Positions 1 through 11,170 of a stretch of DNA of 64,000 bases are shown here, piece after piece. The number at the start of each line of letters is the position of its first letter. Within the stretch, counting starts at the first letter, position 1. The notes under the pieces were generated by a model that was given only the letters and a program-made list of their open reading frames with translations, was not told the origin of the DNA and did not search any database. The position numbers and the translations under genes were made by a program. Source of the stretch: Sordaria brevicollis (taxonomy: Eukaryota; Ascomycota; Sordariomycetes; Sordariales; Sordariaceae); assembly GCA_033439795.1 (NCBI GenBank), contig JAUTDP010000009.1, positions 3,224,001 to 3,288,000 on the forward strand, in the 5' to 3' direction.

Positions 1-2772
1 TGATGGTTCCTTGGGATCAATGGTAGGGTAGGGCAATGACTGGACGGGGATATCCATGTCCGGCCCGGGTGTCCCCCGGGCAAATCTTCAAACAACATTA
101 AACATGAACGGGCGGGAGGCGGAGCTTTTTAGGTAGCCGTGACGGTAAGAGTTTCCACTTGATAGTTGACAGGCCATTAGGAACTGGACCTGGGGGTTTA
201 AGATATTGGGTACCTACCTGGAGAATCAGTTCAGTTGCACGTTTGGTGAACTCGCTTGCCTTGGTTGGGCCTCTTGGCTGTCAGTCCATAGGATCTGGTA
301 CATGGATCAGCTGAGTGAAGAAGTAGAAGCCTCTGAGTGGCCGTTATCCGCACTCGGCTATTGATTATAGCCATCGTCATCATCAGAAAAGATACGCGAT
401 GGCTTCATAGTCGTCATCACCGCTTGCTCTATGGCTTTGAAGGACCCGACGAAGGAAGAGGCCTCGCTGCCGGTGAGCACTGAAAGACACTGCGGGATGG
501 TGATGATCGCTTGGCTGCTTGGCCCGCTTGGCGTATACATTTGGCGGGAAACAGTTCTGGTGGAGGGGAAAAGTTGGGGATAAATGGTCGCCGAGCTGGC
601 GGCTAGTGTCCCTCTTCATGTCCCCGGCGTGAGACTCTCCGCCGTAGCTTGTTCCCCAATATGCAGCATGCTATCGACGTGTTTGCAGAACGGGAAGTCA
701 TATGACTTTCTGGTTACAAGTGTGGTGGTGATAGGTGATGCGTTTGCAAGTGGACAAAGACTCTAGAGGTAGTCTCTCTTTTACTTGACTGGTCAAACCC
801 CGATTAAGGATGGTTTGAGTGTTGACGTGCCCTTCAACCTCTTCGATGTTACTGCGCTGCGGTCCATGTTTTGATAGTGGCACAGTCGTCAGAAGAAACT
901 GCAAAGTAAAAGTGATTGCAACAGTTTGTCCCCCGAGCAATTTCCCTCCATGTGGCTGTGCGAAACCTTATCTCGATCCCGCAGACATGCTTTCTAGTAG
1001 TAGGTAGACAACGTCAAAGCACACCGCGACTCGGGCATCACAAAGGTTCTCTGGTGGTAATGGAGTGACAAATGAAACATGCCCGGACATACTACCTACA
1101 CACAGTGTATATCCAGGGGCAGTTTCTAAGTGGTAGCCCTATGGGGCTCCCATAGGGCTATGGCATGCATGCAATGTGGCAGCCAGGTGAGGTGACAACC
1201 AAGGCAAGGGGAGTTTATTGTGTGGTGACCGCAGGTTTCCATCCCAGTGCACCTTTTCTCTTCCACCACATGCACTCCCTGAACGCTCAGTGGTCAAAAA
1301 CGGCCCCCTTTTCTTTTTTCGATGAACTCGCGAGTTCCTCCCGCGAAGTCCCACTGTTAGGTACACCGCTTCAATGCCCTTCAGTGTCCCATCCGCTTAA
1401 TTTGCTATGCAGTAGCCGCAGTAGGGCCATGCTGGGGCGTCAAGTGTGCCGTATTGCATCTCGCTAGTGGTAGGGCTTATGTTCTTTTTCCACTTGTGGG
1501 GAGAGAGCCAAGACATTGCAATGAGCTGTGAGCCGTTTCGTTTCCCGGTTTCGTCAGGTTTTATCGTTATTCGTTGCGTTATCGATCACTTGTTGGGGTA
1601 CAGCATTAGGAGTTGTGGAAATAAGGTTTACTTTGGTCCGCGTCTGTTGTGTAACCCGATAGTACCTCTAGACAAGAGGTTACCTCAATCCTTCGAGGTG
1701 TTTGCCGGGTCCATGTCGGGTCCGCCGATGATATGATGCGAATGTCATCAAATCCTTCGTCTATGCTTCGCCGGTGACAGCATCAGTAGGCCTCTGGACT
1801 ATTCGGCATTGACAGAATTTCATTCGTTGCGGAACGGAGCTATCAGGATTCATGAGGGCAGGTCTCCAGAGAAATCCAGTTCACCATCCGCATCCCAAAC
1901 CGGGGATGCGAAGAATCTGAGACGGCCCGATGCACCTAGCCCCGACTGGATGCTAGTGGGGATGTCAGACGGAACGACGGGAATGAGATCACGACAAAAT
2001 ATGTATGTGTTGAACGATCAAAGTGTCAATTTTGTTGCCTGTTCGGCAGATGGGTTCATCGACAATCGAGTCTATGAAGGGGTTATCGCTGGTGGAGAGT
2101 GGATGGTGCTTTGATGAGGCGCAGGCAGATGCCAAGTCTGAGCTAGATATCCTGGATCAACACAACGTTGTTGATGCTTCTTCAAATCTCCGGGTTGCGG
2201 CTCAACTTTTGTGGGGTTCCGCCAGAGAAACATTGTAGTAGTACGTTGTTCAAAAGATGAAACACGAGAGATTGTAACGTTTGTGGATTTTGACGTCAAG
2301 AGAGGCTGTGATGTTGGTTATGAAACGACGATGTATGTAGGTATGTGTCGTGCACTGTGATGTGATATGATGGAGGCACCCTTGTCGAGCTGAGATATAC
2401 TCTTCTGCCGGTCTTGGCTCCCCGCCTTTTGAAAGGCCGTTCGTCTCATTCGGGTGTTCGATTTTCCTCATGTGTCATTCATTGCTGGTGAAGAGGAAAT
2501 GACAACGACATGAAGAACCGGACGCCATTGCTTCAAAAGTCTGGCAGTTGCAGTTCCAAGACCGGACTTGTTACTCGGCGTGATTCACACTTTCCTCTGG
2601 AGAGGCACCGGAGGCAGCTCTATGGCGAGATGATTGGATGATCGAGGCTGTTGTTGTTGACTGGAATTTCTTTTCGGTCGTTGTCCCGGTTGTCTTCAAT
2701 CCCTCATATCCGACACTTCATACCAATTCCTCGTTACTTCCTCCAGAATCCCTTTCCGAATCTTCAACCCAT
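1..2772. other. Gene-less stretch
   Basis: I see no convincing gene here. All open frames are short (about 100 codons or less), overlap on both strands and resemble no family I know. The one clear structure is a perfect hairpin at 1134-1160, listed separately. The last ~170 bases are the 3' flank of the acetyltransferase gene. An ORF at 1809-2114 (plus) is open but has no recognisable motif. Confidence 0.6.
1134..1160. repeat. Perfect 12-bp inverted repeat with 3-bp loop
   Basis: The arms are tagccctatggg and cccatagggcta, separated by gct. The arms match perfectly. No gene is nearby, so it is not obviously a terminator. It could form a cruciform or hairpin or be a protein binding site; nothing in the sequence decides. 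Confidence 0.8.
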
Positions 2773-3689
2773 TCACTGCTGGTTCTTCTCCAACTTCCAG
2801 ATCATACTCGTCAAAGGCTGGCCGTAGCAGTCATACGTCTCGAGCGCCTCGAAGCCACACCTTTCATAAACGGGCTTGCCGGCCTCGGTAGCGGTGAGGT
2901 AAGCATCCCTTCCTTCCTTTCTGGCCTGCTCAAGACCCCAATGGACGAGCTTCTTGCCGATTCCCTTTCCTTGCTGGGTAGGATCGACGCCGATGAGGAT
3001 AGCATCTGTTTTGTGTCTGTCAGTCTCTTTTCCCATATTTTCCCTCTTTCTGCATGCTTCCCATCCTCCATCCTCTCCTTCTTCATGTTCCATCCCCTCA
3101 TACCCTCCTCTCCTCCACCTCTCTTTTCACCCTCCTTTCCACTCTGTTTCCACCCTTCTCACCCTTTCCACTCTTGTCCCTCCATCCAACTTCTTCCAAT
3201 CCCTCATCTCACCTCTCTTCGCTGCATCAAACAATAGAAGACGAATCAAGGAAACAGGTACTCACACCAATACCCCTCATGCCCCCCCTCCCCCAACGCC
3301 TCCCGATCCTTCCTCGTAAACGCCTCCACAACCTTCAGAAACATATCATAATCAAACGTCGCCGGCCTGACCTCCACACCCAACACCTCCTCCGGCTCCG
3401 GCCCGGGCTTCTGCCAGTGCGCGAAACCCACAACTTTCTTCTCTTCACCGGTAGCGTCGTCGATTTCCACAGCGAGGGCGCATGGTTTCCCCTCGCGGAG
3501 ACGCTTGATGAACATGGATGTGCGCCAGACGATCTCGTCGTCGGTTAGGTCGGATTCGGTGATGGTTGCTGTTGCGAGCTGCGAGCGGGGGAAGATCAGG
3601 GGGGAGAGGGTGCCGGCGAAGGCGGCGGTGCCGATGCGGGCGACGGAGGGGGCGTCGGATTCGGTGGCGGGGCGGATGGTGATTGTCAT
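2773..3689 (-). CDS. GNAT-family N-acetyltransferase
   Basis: Two exons, 3689-3266 and 3005-2773, encode about 218 residues. The intron has a GTGAGT donor and an ACAG acceptor, with a CTGAC branch site shortly before the acceptor. At 260 nt it is long for a Sordariales intron, and it joins codon Y142 in phase. The protein starts MTITIRPATESDAPSVARI, a typical GNAT opening. The acetyl-CoA binding loop (motif A) reads VDPTQQGKGIGKKL at residues 148-161, which fits the Q/RxxGxG/A signature. Downstream, YERCGF (motif B) and a C-terminal strand TSMIWKL complete the fold. The length is normal for small fungal GNAT enzymes. The family transfers an acetyl group from acetyl-CoA to an amine, but the substrate cannot be told from sequence. 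No targeting signal is visible, so it is probably cytosolic or nuclear. I chose the start because it gives the complete first beta strand and nothing conserved lies upstream. Confidence 0.88.
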
Positions 3690-3883
3690 GTTGGTGGATG
3701 TCTTTTTGGTGGTGATGAAATGGTGCTGTGGTGAGGAGGTAAGGTGAGGTGAGTTGTACCGAGGTGAGGAAAAGTTTAGTGAGAGGTGTATGTTGTGAGA
3801 AGAGCAAGTTGAAGTGAGATATCCAAAGCGGAACCGGTTCTCGGTGTTAATTGAATGTGTCGGTGTCGACGGGTTATATCCTC

Positions 3884-3891
3884 TTATAAAG
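3884..3891 (-). promoter_or_regulatory. TATA-like element upstream of the acetyltransferase
   Basis: Read on the minus strand this is ctttataa, followed by an AT-rich stretch, about 195 bases upstream of the acetyltransferase ATG at 3689. Position and orientation suit a TATA box for that gene, but no transcription start was seen directly. Confidence 0.4.
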
Positions 3892-4478
3892 GGGCTCCGT
3901 TCCGGATGTCCGGCCTCACCGGGTTCCGGTCTCCTGAGTGTCGTCCTTGGCCGGCGGAGTCAACGGCCAGCTGGCATCGTCGGTTTATCTTTTTTTTACG
4001 GGTTCTTGGCATGATTTGGTAATGCCAACAGTGACTGATGGAGCATTCCCGTAGCGTCTAGGCCGGCCAGACCACTAGCTCAGCCCCCCCGATCCTCCTG
4101 TATTTCCATTTTCCAGGGCAACACCATTGTTTCCGGGGTTCGCGATCCACCGGGCTGCCGGACTTGACGGGGAGTTGCCGGTCCGGGACGACATCCTAGG
4201 GGGACCGATGCCCACAATTGATAGGGCCGATAGTGACGTCGTCGTTAAAGGGCCGGAAAAGGCAGGAGTCTGGCAATTGATGCGTCCGGTAATCAAGGCG
4301 CCAGAAAGCGAAACATATCTAGTAATGACCAAAAAGAAGATGAAAGGGGAATCAGGAGAAAGGAGTAAAAGTAAACAAACCAGCAATTGTTTGGAAAAAA
4401 GGGAAACTGTTTGTCCCGGCAACGTGCTGCAACATTCCGGCTTGCCTCCATCAATCGGGTCTTGGCATTGTGCAAGCG

Positions 4479-4487
4479 CTATAAATA
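4479..4487 (+). promoter_or_regulatory. TATA-like element ctataaata
   Basis: A good match to a TATA consensus, about 1.08 kb upstream of the ATG at 5565. If used for that gene it implies a long 5' leader; it may equally be fortuitous. Confidence 0.25.
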
Positions 4488-5564
4488 TTGTTAGTGACCC
4501 GTCTGAAGGAGACCTAAAAACAGGGCCCCGTCCCAGGATTGACAACGGGAACCGAAAGGTTCGTTTCTTCGTGACCGGTCTGCCTGCCTGGATTCCTCAT
4601 GACTGGAAAGCACTCCCCAGATACAACAACCAAGGAAGCTGCGCACGACGAACTCGAATGGGAAAGAGAACAACCTCAAGGCTTGAAATTGGATACACTG
4701 ATACAGAAGGAAGGAACTCTTTCGCAAAAGGAAGGAACTACAGTAGTCAGGCACAAGGTCCGGAGAAAGCCGCTGAGAGCCGGTACCTTCCATGCATTGC
4801 CTGCCCGAGCTCCCGTCCCGTCGACAAGAATCACGGTCGGCCACGACAACGACAGAATCCAGGCCTTGGGAGTTGGGAGTTGGGACATTTGCCTCGAGGT
4901 CCTCTTTCCCACTGCATCTTCATCACCTTTTCAATCATCTTTGAATTTGACACCATCCTCAGTCATGCCGTCAACAGACAGTGGTTGTCCCATCAACGCC
5001 ATTCATCATCATCATCACCATGTCAACAAACCACGATATCTTCCGTCCCGACGATCCAACATAAACTCACCGTCTCTAGATGACAAACTTGAATTTACAA
5101 AATTTACCGCCTCATCATTTCACCAATTGGCGCCGTTGCCACCAGAGGAAAACTCAACCTCACGGCTATCACAGCCCTCACGCTCTCACCTGCCTCGGCC
5201 CGCCGCCAAGCTGGACTAGATGTGACATCAAGGGCCCAACCGTCTCGGCTTCACGGCGTATCTGGACCACTCAGCCACTGACACCAACGGTACATTCGCC
5301 GTCTAGGCCCCTTTGGGTCTAACGGCCAGGTACCCTTCGGCGAGATCCATGCATATCATCAGGGGAAATGGGACGTGAACACCACAGGAGGCCTGCCATT
5401 CCTTTTCTTCTTTTTCTCAGAAGACGGTCTGGGGAGGTCTAGGAAGCCGATATCCGCCATTGATCAACGGTGGACGACGGTATATCATTCTGGGGAATCG
5501 CCTTTCCCGCCAATATGATTTCCCCATCTTCAACCAGACGACGACGACAACGACGACAACCGCC

Positions 5565-8421
5565 ATGGCCGTCACCACAGGCCCCTATGTCAACGTCGCT
5601 CCCGTCGTCCAAAGACCCCAAAGCCTCCAATGGAACGGCAGCCCTCTGTTCAATGCCGCCTGGTACCTGGCTTTGCTGATCGTGCCATGGGTCTACATCT
5701 GCAACATGGCCAAGGGCGACATCGAGGTCAAGCCGTTCTACAGACAGTTGTTCCCTGCCCTCAACTTCCTGCAGACCCTGGTCTCTCTTCCCATCATCTA
5801 CTACCTGCTATCGAGGGCAGCAGTGGTCTACGCCCAGCGGACGTCCAAGAGAAGCAAACTGAATGTCAGGCAGCTGTTCACTTTGGCCGATCGGAAATGG
5901 TTCACGGCAGCACTGGTCGGAAAGAGTCACGGAGGAAACAAGCTGGCAGTGGCGGCGGCTGGCTTGATTCTTGTTGGTGAGTTGTGATGACCATGGAACT
6001 ATCGTGTCTTCATGCTGACACAGTGAACAACACACAGTCTTTGCCCTACCCATTGTCCGCGCCCCTCTGGTCACGCTCACCACCGAGTTTGTCCCGCTAT
6101 CGCTGATGAAGGAATTCAAAATTTCTGATGAGCTGCCGCTCGCGGTAAGGACAGGATTTCAATACCACAGGAACCCATGGGATATCGGGCACTGGGTGGA
6201 TTCTGAGAACCGTCCTGGGCCAAACTCGCCCTTCCTCGCCCGCTCCACTCTCCTGAGACCCAAAGTGGTTGGAGTTGACGCTGGCCGTGACCGCATTGCC
6301 CAGCTTCCGACAGAGTTCCTCACAAACCTGGTCCGCAACGCCCTCATTCACTATCACCCGGCCGACCGAGCGGAGCGGAATTGGCATGACCCCGAGACTG
6401 GACGCCTGTTCGCCTCGACCGTGGTCAAGGGCACAAACACGGGCTTGTTTCGCCAGCACGCCATGCGCCTCAACAGCTCAGCCACATGCACCTCCATCGA
6501 CTTTGAAGAATTCTTTTACAAATGCCCGCCCTCGGCCCGTAACGAGCATCTTTCCCTCCAGACCAGCAGGGCAACGCTACATGTTTGCACAGGCAAAAAC
6601 GTGACGGGAACCCCAAGCTTCTTCAAAAACCCCGAACAAGATGGCCGCTTCCAGATCAAGAACATCACCGAGGTTGCCTATATCAACATGACTTATACCC
6701 CGTTGCCCTACTTTGATGGCAGGAGTGTAGTTGATGGTACCGAACGAGTCCCCCACCAACGCCTTCTTCGCTGCACCGGTGCCACCACGCTCGGCTACTT
6801 TGAGCTAGGTAACCGGTACAATTCCGGCCAGCACGGCCCTCTCGTTTCAGCACGCAGCAACCGGTCCGAGCTCTGGACCATGGACGGCGTCATTCGTGAC
6901 ACCAGAGTCTCACAGATAGGTGGTAGCCCGTACCAGGACTGGGATCTTTCCCACGTATACCAAAACACTCAGCTGGGTCTCAGCTGGCCTTCTGGTGGAA
7001 TTGATGAGGACGAAGAGCAGAATACATCCAGGACTCCCGAACCTCTCCTCCTAACCCTCCACGCCCTCTTTGGCCAAGGCTCTGTCTTCCGTCTTGCGCA
7101 GGACCTCGCCCCCCTCACTTTCACCAACTCGTCGTCGTCTTCCAATCCCGAAGAGACACTCTACAACGTCATCTGCCAGTCGCGGCCCTTTCCCTTCCGC
7201 CGGCTAGATGAGCATATGGCTCAGCGCTGCCCCTACTACTATCTCGACAAGTCCATTACTTGGAATTCCTGGGCTGACGAGAAACTCTTCCAGCTGACGG
7301 GGTTGCTGGGCCGCAGTGAGTGGTTAGACATTGACTTCGCCGGGAAAGATGCCAAAATGAAGTACATCGAGATGGCCATGCACCTTGCCTCGCAAACCAT
7401 TATGGACGCCGCCACGTATCCGGGTTATGACAGCGATTACCGGGCGGAGGAGGTTGATCAGATCTGGACCATGGAGGCCGATGATGTGCTTCGGTTCCAG
7501 GTCTCGGATCCGGCCATGATTGCTTTGAGCGTGCTGGTGGCGGTGCAGGCGGTTGGGATCCTGGGGCTGCTCTGGTATATCTACCGCGCCCCGACATGGA
7601 CTTCGACCCTGGACGCCATGGCCATTGCCAGGATTACTCACCAGATCAAGGACAATGGGTTGATCAAGGGTATGGGACTGAGACATCCGACCAAGGAAGA
7701 GTGGGCGTATTTGGCCGGGGTGGATGCGTTGGTTGGGTTGAGCAAAGGTGGCGAGTCAATCGAATTCACGTCCCCCGTGAACGGTGCCAGGTCGACTGCT
7801 GCTGCTGCTGCTGTTGCTCCGCTTCCCAGTCCGGGTTTGTTGAGTGCCGAAAGACCGGGACACACAGCAACTCCATCCATCCGAACCTCACCACCGAGTG
7901 AACAGTCCATGGCTGTATCTCCAGTCTCACCACTATCGCCGGGAAACCCGCAAGCCCTCAGCCCTTCCAGCGCCCCCTCTTCCCGGCGCCAGTCCTTCAC
8001 CGAGGCCGATCTCGAGGTGGACAACCACAATGCCAATAACGACGATGACGACAACCTCCCACCAGCTTACTCCCCCCGAGGCGCCCCGCCCGTGGAAGGT
8101 CAAGCGGGCTTTTTGGATGGGTACATATATCCTCACTCGCCCGCCACCTCTCAAGTTGGCATCATCATCCCTCAGCAGAGTCATCATCAACAGCAACAGC
8201 AACAACATGAAGCTTCACTTCCACCTTTGATTCCACCACCGAACCCCTTTGAGGAGGTGGAGGAGGCCAACAGACAGACGGAAGCAAGGAGGAGAAGGGC
8301 TGCTGGTTCTGGTGCACGTCCTGAAGATATCAGTGTGCGAGTGGGCGGCGAGGGACTGATTGATCGGCAGGCGAGGAAAAGAGCGAAGCTTGGGCTGATA
8401 AGGACTGTGGAGGGGGGGTGA
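5565..8421 (+). CDS. Large multi-span membrane protein of unknown function
   Basis: Two exons, 5565-5976 and 6038-8421, encode about 931 residues. The intron is 61 nt with a GTGAGT donor and a CACAG acceptor, and it joins LV to VFALP in frame. The ATG sits in a strong context (accgccATGgcc). An in-frame upstream ATG at 5460 would only add a poly-Thr leader. Hydrophobic segments lie at about residues 30-47, 66-85 and 126-150. A large, probably extracellular domain (about 150-625) has several N-x-S/T sites. A fourth segment (about 630-655, ALSVLVAVQAVGILGLLWY) is followed by a ~275-residue tail rich in Ser, Pro, Gln, His and Asp. The tail contains poly-Ala, an NNDDDDN run and a QQQQQQ run. This layout occurs in ascomycete-specific membrane proteins, but I do not recognise a named family. 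Plasma-membrane location is inferred from topology only. Confidence 0.82.
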
Positions 8422-9070
8422 TGAGGAGCAGGTGGTGGGCAGGTAATGGTGGTGCATGATGGTGATGATGATTGTATGCCCTCGATGTGTTAAGTTTACA
8501 GACACGGAGCGAGAGTTGTCCTACAGATCAACTTGAGATACCCACTACTATACTATAGATATAATACTTAATACTTGCTGCCGTCACCGACGTTGTTGTC
8601 GTCGACCTGCCATCACCACATAGTGCCTCTATGTGTGCTCGGTTGATGATCCAACGGGGGAACCCATCGGTGCATTCCGAACAAAGGAACTGTTCACACC
8701 CCAACCCACAGTCATGAACACTACCGCTAAACCTACCACACCTACCTACCATCCCCAAGACTACCTACCAATCTGAGAACATACAGAGTAACAAAGAACC
8801 TGTTCACCCCTACAGCAATGCTGTTCAGCCGAACCAGTCACACAGTTACACAGTCACACAAACATAGATGATAGATTAATGAACACCACACCTGTATCGT
8901 CAACTTCGCCGTCGCTGCAGACCTTTGCAAGCGACACGCGAGGTGGGAAATTTTTTCTACATAATGGCTTCTGGGGGTGTGGATCGGAACTCGATCCTTT
9001 TTCTTTTTTGTATCTTCATCCTATGGAAGATCTCGCAAGCACCCACGTCCATCGACCTGCATCACCGCAA

Positions 9071-9108
9071 GACACCTCGATCGACCACCTCGATCGACCA
9101 CCTTGATC
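9071..9108. repeat. Three 12-13-bp tandem repeats (gaccacctcgatc)
   Basis: Copies read gacacctcgatc, gaccacctcgatc and gaccaccttgatc in direct array, about 250 bases before the next ATG. Each contains the palindrome gatc. This is a simple minisatellite with possible regulatory relevance. Confidence 0.75.
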
Positions 9109-9288
9109 GACCACTCGTAGTAGTAACGAGCATACCCGCACATCGCACCCGCACGAGTAACCCAACCTCGCCGTCCTCCGTCTGTTGAGCATCGTCACCG
9201 CTGGCTTTGTTCTTTCGATACCGTCGCCGTCGCCGTCGATACCCACTACTCGCACGACGATACCGAACGCAGACCCGTCGATACCGAC

Positions 9289-9337
9289 CCGGAGACCCGA
9301 AGACCCGAAGACCCAAAGACCCGATCCCGAGATCGAA
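9289..9337. repeat. 9-bp imperfect repeats (agacccgaa)
   Basis: Four to five imperfect copies of agacccgaa lie directly before the ATG at 9353. They would form part of the 5' leader of that gene. Confidence 0.6.
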
Positions 9338-9352
9338 GACCTCCGAGTAAAG

Positions 9353-11029
9353 ATGCCGTCCAAGCACCCCTTGTTCACGGACACCACCGCCGTTGACCCA
9401 ACCATGGACCACTACCCCCAGTCCAAGCCGACCGAAGTCCAGGTACATGTACCCAAGGTGGCGAGGACCATGAAGTTGAAGTTGGTCACCGATGTGAACA
9501 AGGTCTCCAAGCCGAGAAAGTTCGTTATCCGCCGTTCTCGATCCGACCCTACTACCCCCGTTGCTGTTGCTAACTCCCAGCTGGATTCAGTCGCTGACGC
9601 TGTTCGAGCTTCCGATGCTAAAGTCCTCAAGGCCGAAAGCACTGAAGGTCAAGGCCCTAAAGCCGAAGCTGCCGAAGCCCTCAACGCCAAAAGCAGCGCC
9701 GAAAGACACCAGGCTACCGATGCGGAGAACGAGTGGAAGACCGTTGCAGCGGCCGCTGAGTGGGATCGCCTTCACGCTAAGCCTGTCCAGAAAGCCCCTG
9801 CCTGTGAGCATGCCGTCCACGGTGGTCAGGCTCACCTTGGTCTGGTTCAGAAAGATGGCGCCCATCACAAGGTCGTCCAAGGCGGTTTGGTTAGCAAAGC
9901 TGTGGCTCGCCCAGCTCCCGTGCAAGGCTCCGTCCACCAGGGTCTTGTGCGCAAAGACGGCCTCCACCACAAGGTCGTCCAAGGCGGTCTTGTAAGCAAG
10001 GCTATCGTCCGCCCAGGTGTTTCCCAACATGAAGGCCCTGTCCACCACGGTCTTGTGCGCAAAGATGCCGTCAACCACGGTCTCGTTCGCAAAGATCTGG
10101 TCCGCAACAAGGATGCCGTCAACCACGGTCTCGTCCGCAAGGATGTTGACCTCGTCCCGAAAGACTACCTCTACGACCCTAAGCAGCGTACTATCCAGAA
10201 CGACCTTGCGCGCGGCAATCTCGGCCAGCAAGAGTTGATCCGGAAAGATGGCGCTTACTACCCAGGTCTTGTCCGGAAAGATGCAGTCCCGAAAGATTAC
10301 AGTAACCCCAAGGGACGCAGCCAGGAAAACCCGGCCCGCCAAGATCTCGAGCGCAACGATGATCTCGTCCGAAAGGATGCCGTCCACCATGGGCTGGTCC
10401 GCAAGGATGCCGTTCCGAGGGGTTGCAACCCTAAGGGGCACACCCAGAAAGACCAGGTTCACCACGGTCTAGTCCGTAAGGATGCTGTTCCCAAGGACTA
10501 CAATCCGAAGGACCGCAACCAGAACGACGTCGACCAGGCTCGCGAACAGGAACAGCTCCTCCGCGAGTATGAAGCCCGCAAAGACGCCATCCGCGCCCAC
10601 GGCCATCCCGCCTTGCGCCAGGCCCAGAATGTCCGCCACGAGCATGTTGCCCACGCAGCTCCTGCTCACGTCGGTCCTTCCTCCCATGCCGGTACCGTCC
10701 ATACCAAGCCAACCCACGAAGCTTCTCGCCATGCCGCCCACGAAGCCCCCCGCCCGTCGACGACCAGCAAGCAGGACCACGTCCACAACACCCCCTCCAA
10801 CGAAGCCATCGAAAACGCCGAAATCTCGGCTTTGGACCTGATCGATTCATACGGGGACCAACTTGATCCCATGTCATTCACCGACAGTCAATGGGACGAG
10901 ATCATGTGGTACCAGGTTAGGTATGTACGCAACCAGAGGAGGCAGAAGAGAAGACCGTCTATGGGAGTTAATCTCATGGATGTCTTTTCCGCTGGTGCTG
11001 ATGCTGCCTCGAAGGGTGCGTCCAAGTAG
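9353..11029 (+). CDS. GLVRKD-repeat protein of unknown function
   Basis: A single exon encodes 558 residues from the ATG at 9353. An open extension upstream lacks an ATG. The N-terminal ~150 residues are Lys/Ala-rich, with KFVIRRSRSDP near residues 57-67. Residues ~160-385 form a degenerate array built on the motif (V/N)HHGLVRKDAV. GLVRKD itself occurs about seven times, with variants such as GLVQKD, ELIRKD and DLVRKD. Two longer ~42-residue copies share HHKVVQGGLVSKA. Later units add PKDYNPK. The C-terminal ~60 residues are less biased and look folded (ALDLIDSYGDQLDP, then DEIMWYQVRYVRNQRRQ). There is no signal peptide or membrane segment. The charge pattern (K/R/H with D) suggests an extended or disordered repeat region that could bind nucleic acid or protein, but I know no matching family. 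Antisense frames here are shadows of the repeats. Confidence 0.8.
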   Translation: MPSKHPLFTDTTAVDPTMDHYPQSKPTEVQVHVPKVARTMKLKLVTDVNKVSKPRKFVIRRSRSDPTTPVAVANSQLDSVADAVRASDAKVLKAESTEGQGPKAEAAEALNAKSSAERHQATDAENEWKTVAAAAEWDRLHAKPVQKAPACEHAVHGGQAHLGLVQKDGAHHKVVQGGLVSKAVARPAPVQGSVHQGLVRKDGLHHKVVQGGLVSKAIVRPGVSQHEGPVHHGLVRKDAVNHGLVRKDLVRNKDAVNHGLVRKDVDLVPKDYLYDPKQRTIQNDLARGNLGQQELIRKDGAYYPGLVRKDAVPKDYSNPKGRSQENPARQDLERNDDLVRKDAVHHGLVRKDAVPRGCNPKGHTQKDQVHHGLVRKDAVPKDYNPKDRNQNDVDQAREQEQLLREYEARKDAIRAHGHPALRQAQNVRHEHVAHAAPAHVGPSSHAGTVHTKPTHEASRHAAHEAPRPSTTSKQDHVHNTPSNEAIENAEISALDLIDSYGDQLDPMSFTDSQWDEIMWYQVRYVRNQRRQKRRPSMGVNLMDVFSAGADAASKGASK

Positions 11030-11040
11030 AAAAGCTGGAT

Positions 11041-11170
11041 GAAGAGAAACGAGGGGATTGGAGAGGGAGGGGGGGGGGGGGGGAGAGGTGATGAGAGGGA
11101 GAGGAGAAAGGGAGGGAGAGGGGGAGAGGGGGAAGAAGTCAGAAGAAGGAGAGAAGAGTGAGAGATGTTG
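11041..11170. repeat. Polypurine tract with a G15 run
   Basis: Just after the stop of the GLVRKD gene the plus strand is almost only A and G, with an uninterrupted run of 15 G at 11069-11083. Such tracts can form triplex or G-rich structures and are length-unstable. The run length may also be uncertain in the assembly. Confidence 0.8.

Larger units (their letters stand above)
3690..5564. other. Divergent intergenic region between the acetyltransferase and the membrane-protein gene
   Basis: This 1.9 kb separates two divergent genes and probably carries both promoters. An open frame at 4127-5083 (plus) has no family resemblance, low predicted order and overlapping frames on both strands, so I leave it out. 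A CAT/CAC run encoding His in one frame lies near 5003-5020, and a (GAC)n-type run (5537-5560) lies just before the ATG at 5565. A TATA-like motif at 4479-4487 is listed separately. Confidence 0.5.
8422..9352. other. Intergenic region upstream of the GLVRKD-repeat gene
   Basis: I see no gene. The region holds short tandem repeats (listed separately at 9071-9108 and 9289-9337) close to the next ATG, so it is probably promoter and 5' leader. An open frame continues upstream of 9353 but has no ATG (it begins at a TTG at 9185) and encodes low-complexity P/T/R sequence. Confidence 0.55.

Noticed and set aside
4127..5083. 318-codon open frame between the acetyltransferase and the membrane-protein gene
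   Set aside because: No domain, odd composition, overlapping open frames on both strands, and it lies in what should be promoter sequence.
9185..9352. N-terminal extension of the GLVRKD protein
   Set aside because: It begins at a TTG, has no ATG, and encodes low-complexity sequence derived from DNA-level repeats.
9587..10465. 292-codon antisense frame inside the GLVRKD gene
   Set aside because: A mirror of the repetitive coding strand; it has no independent features.
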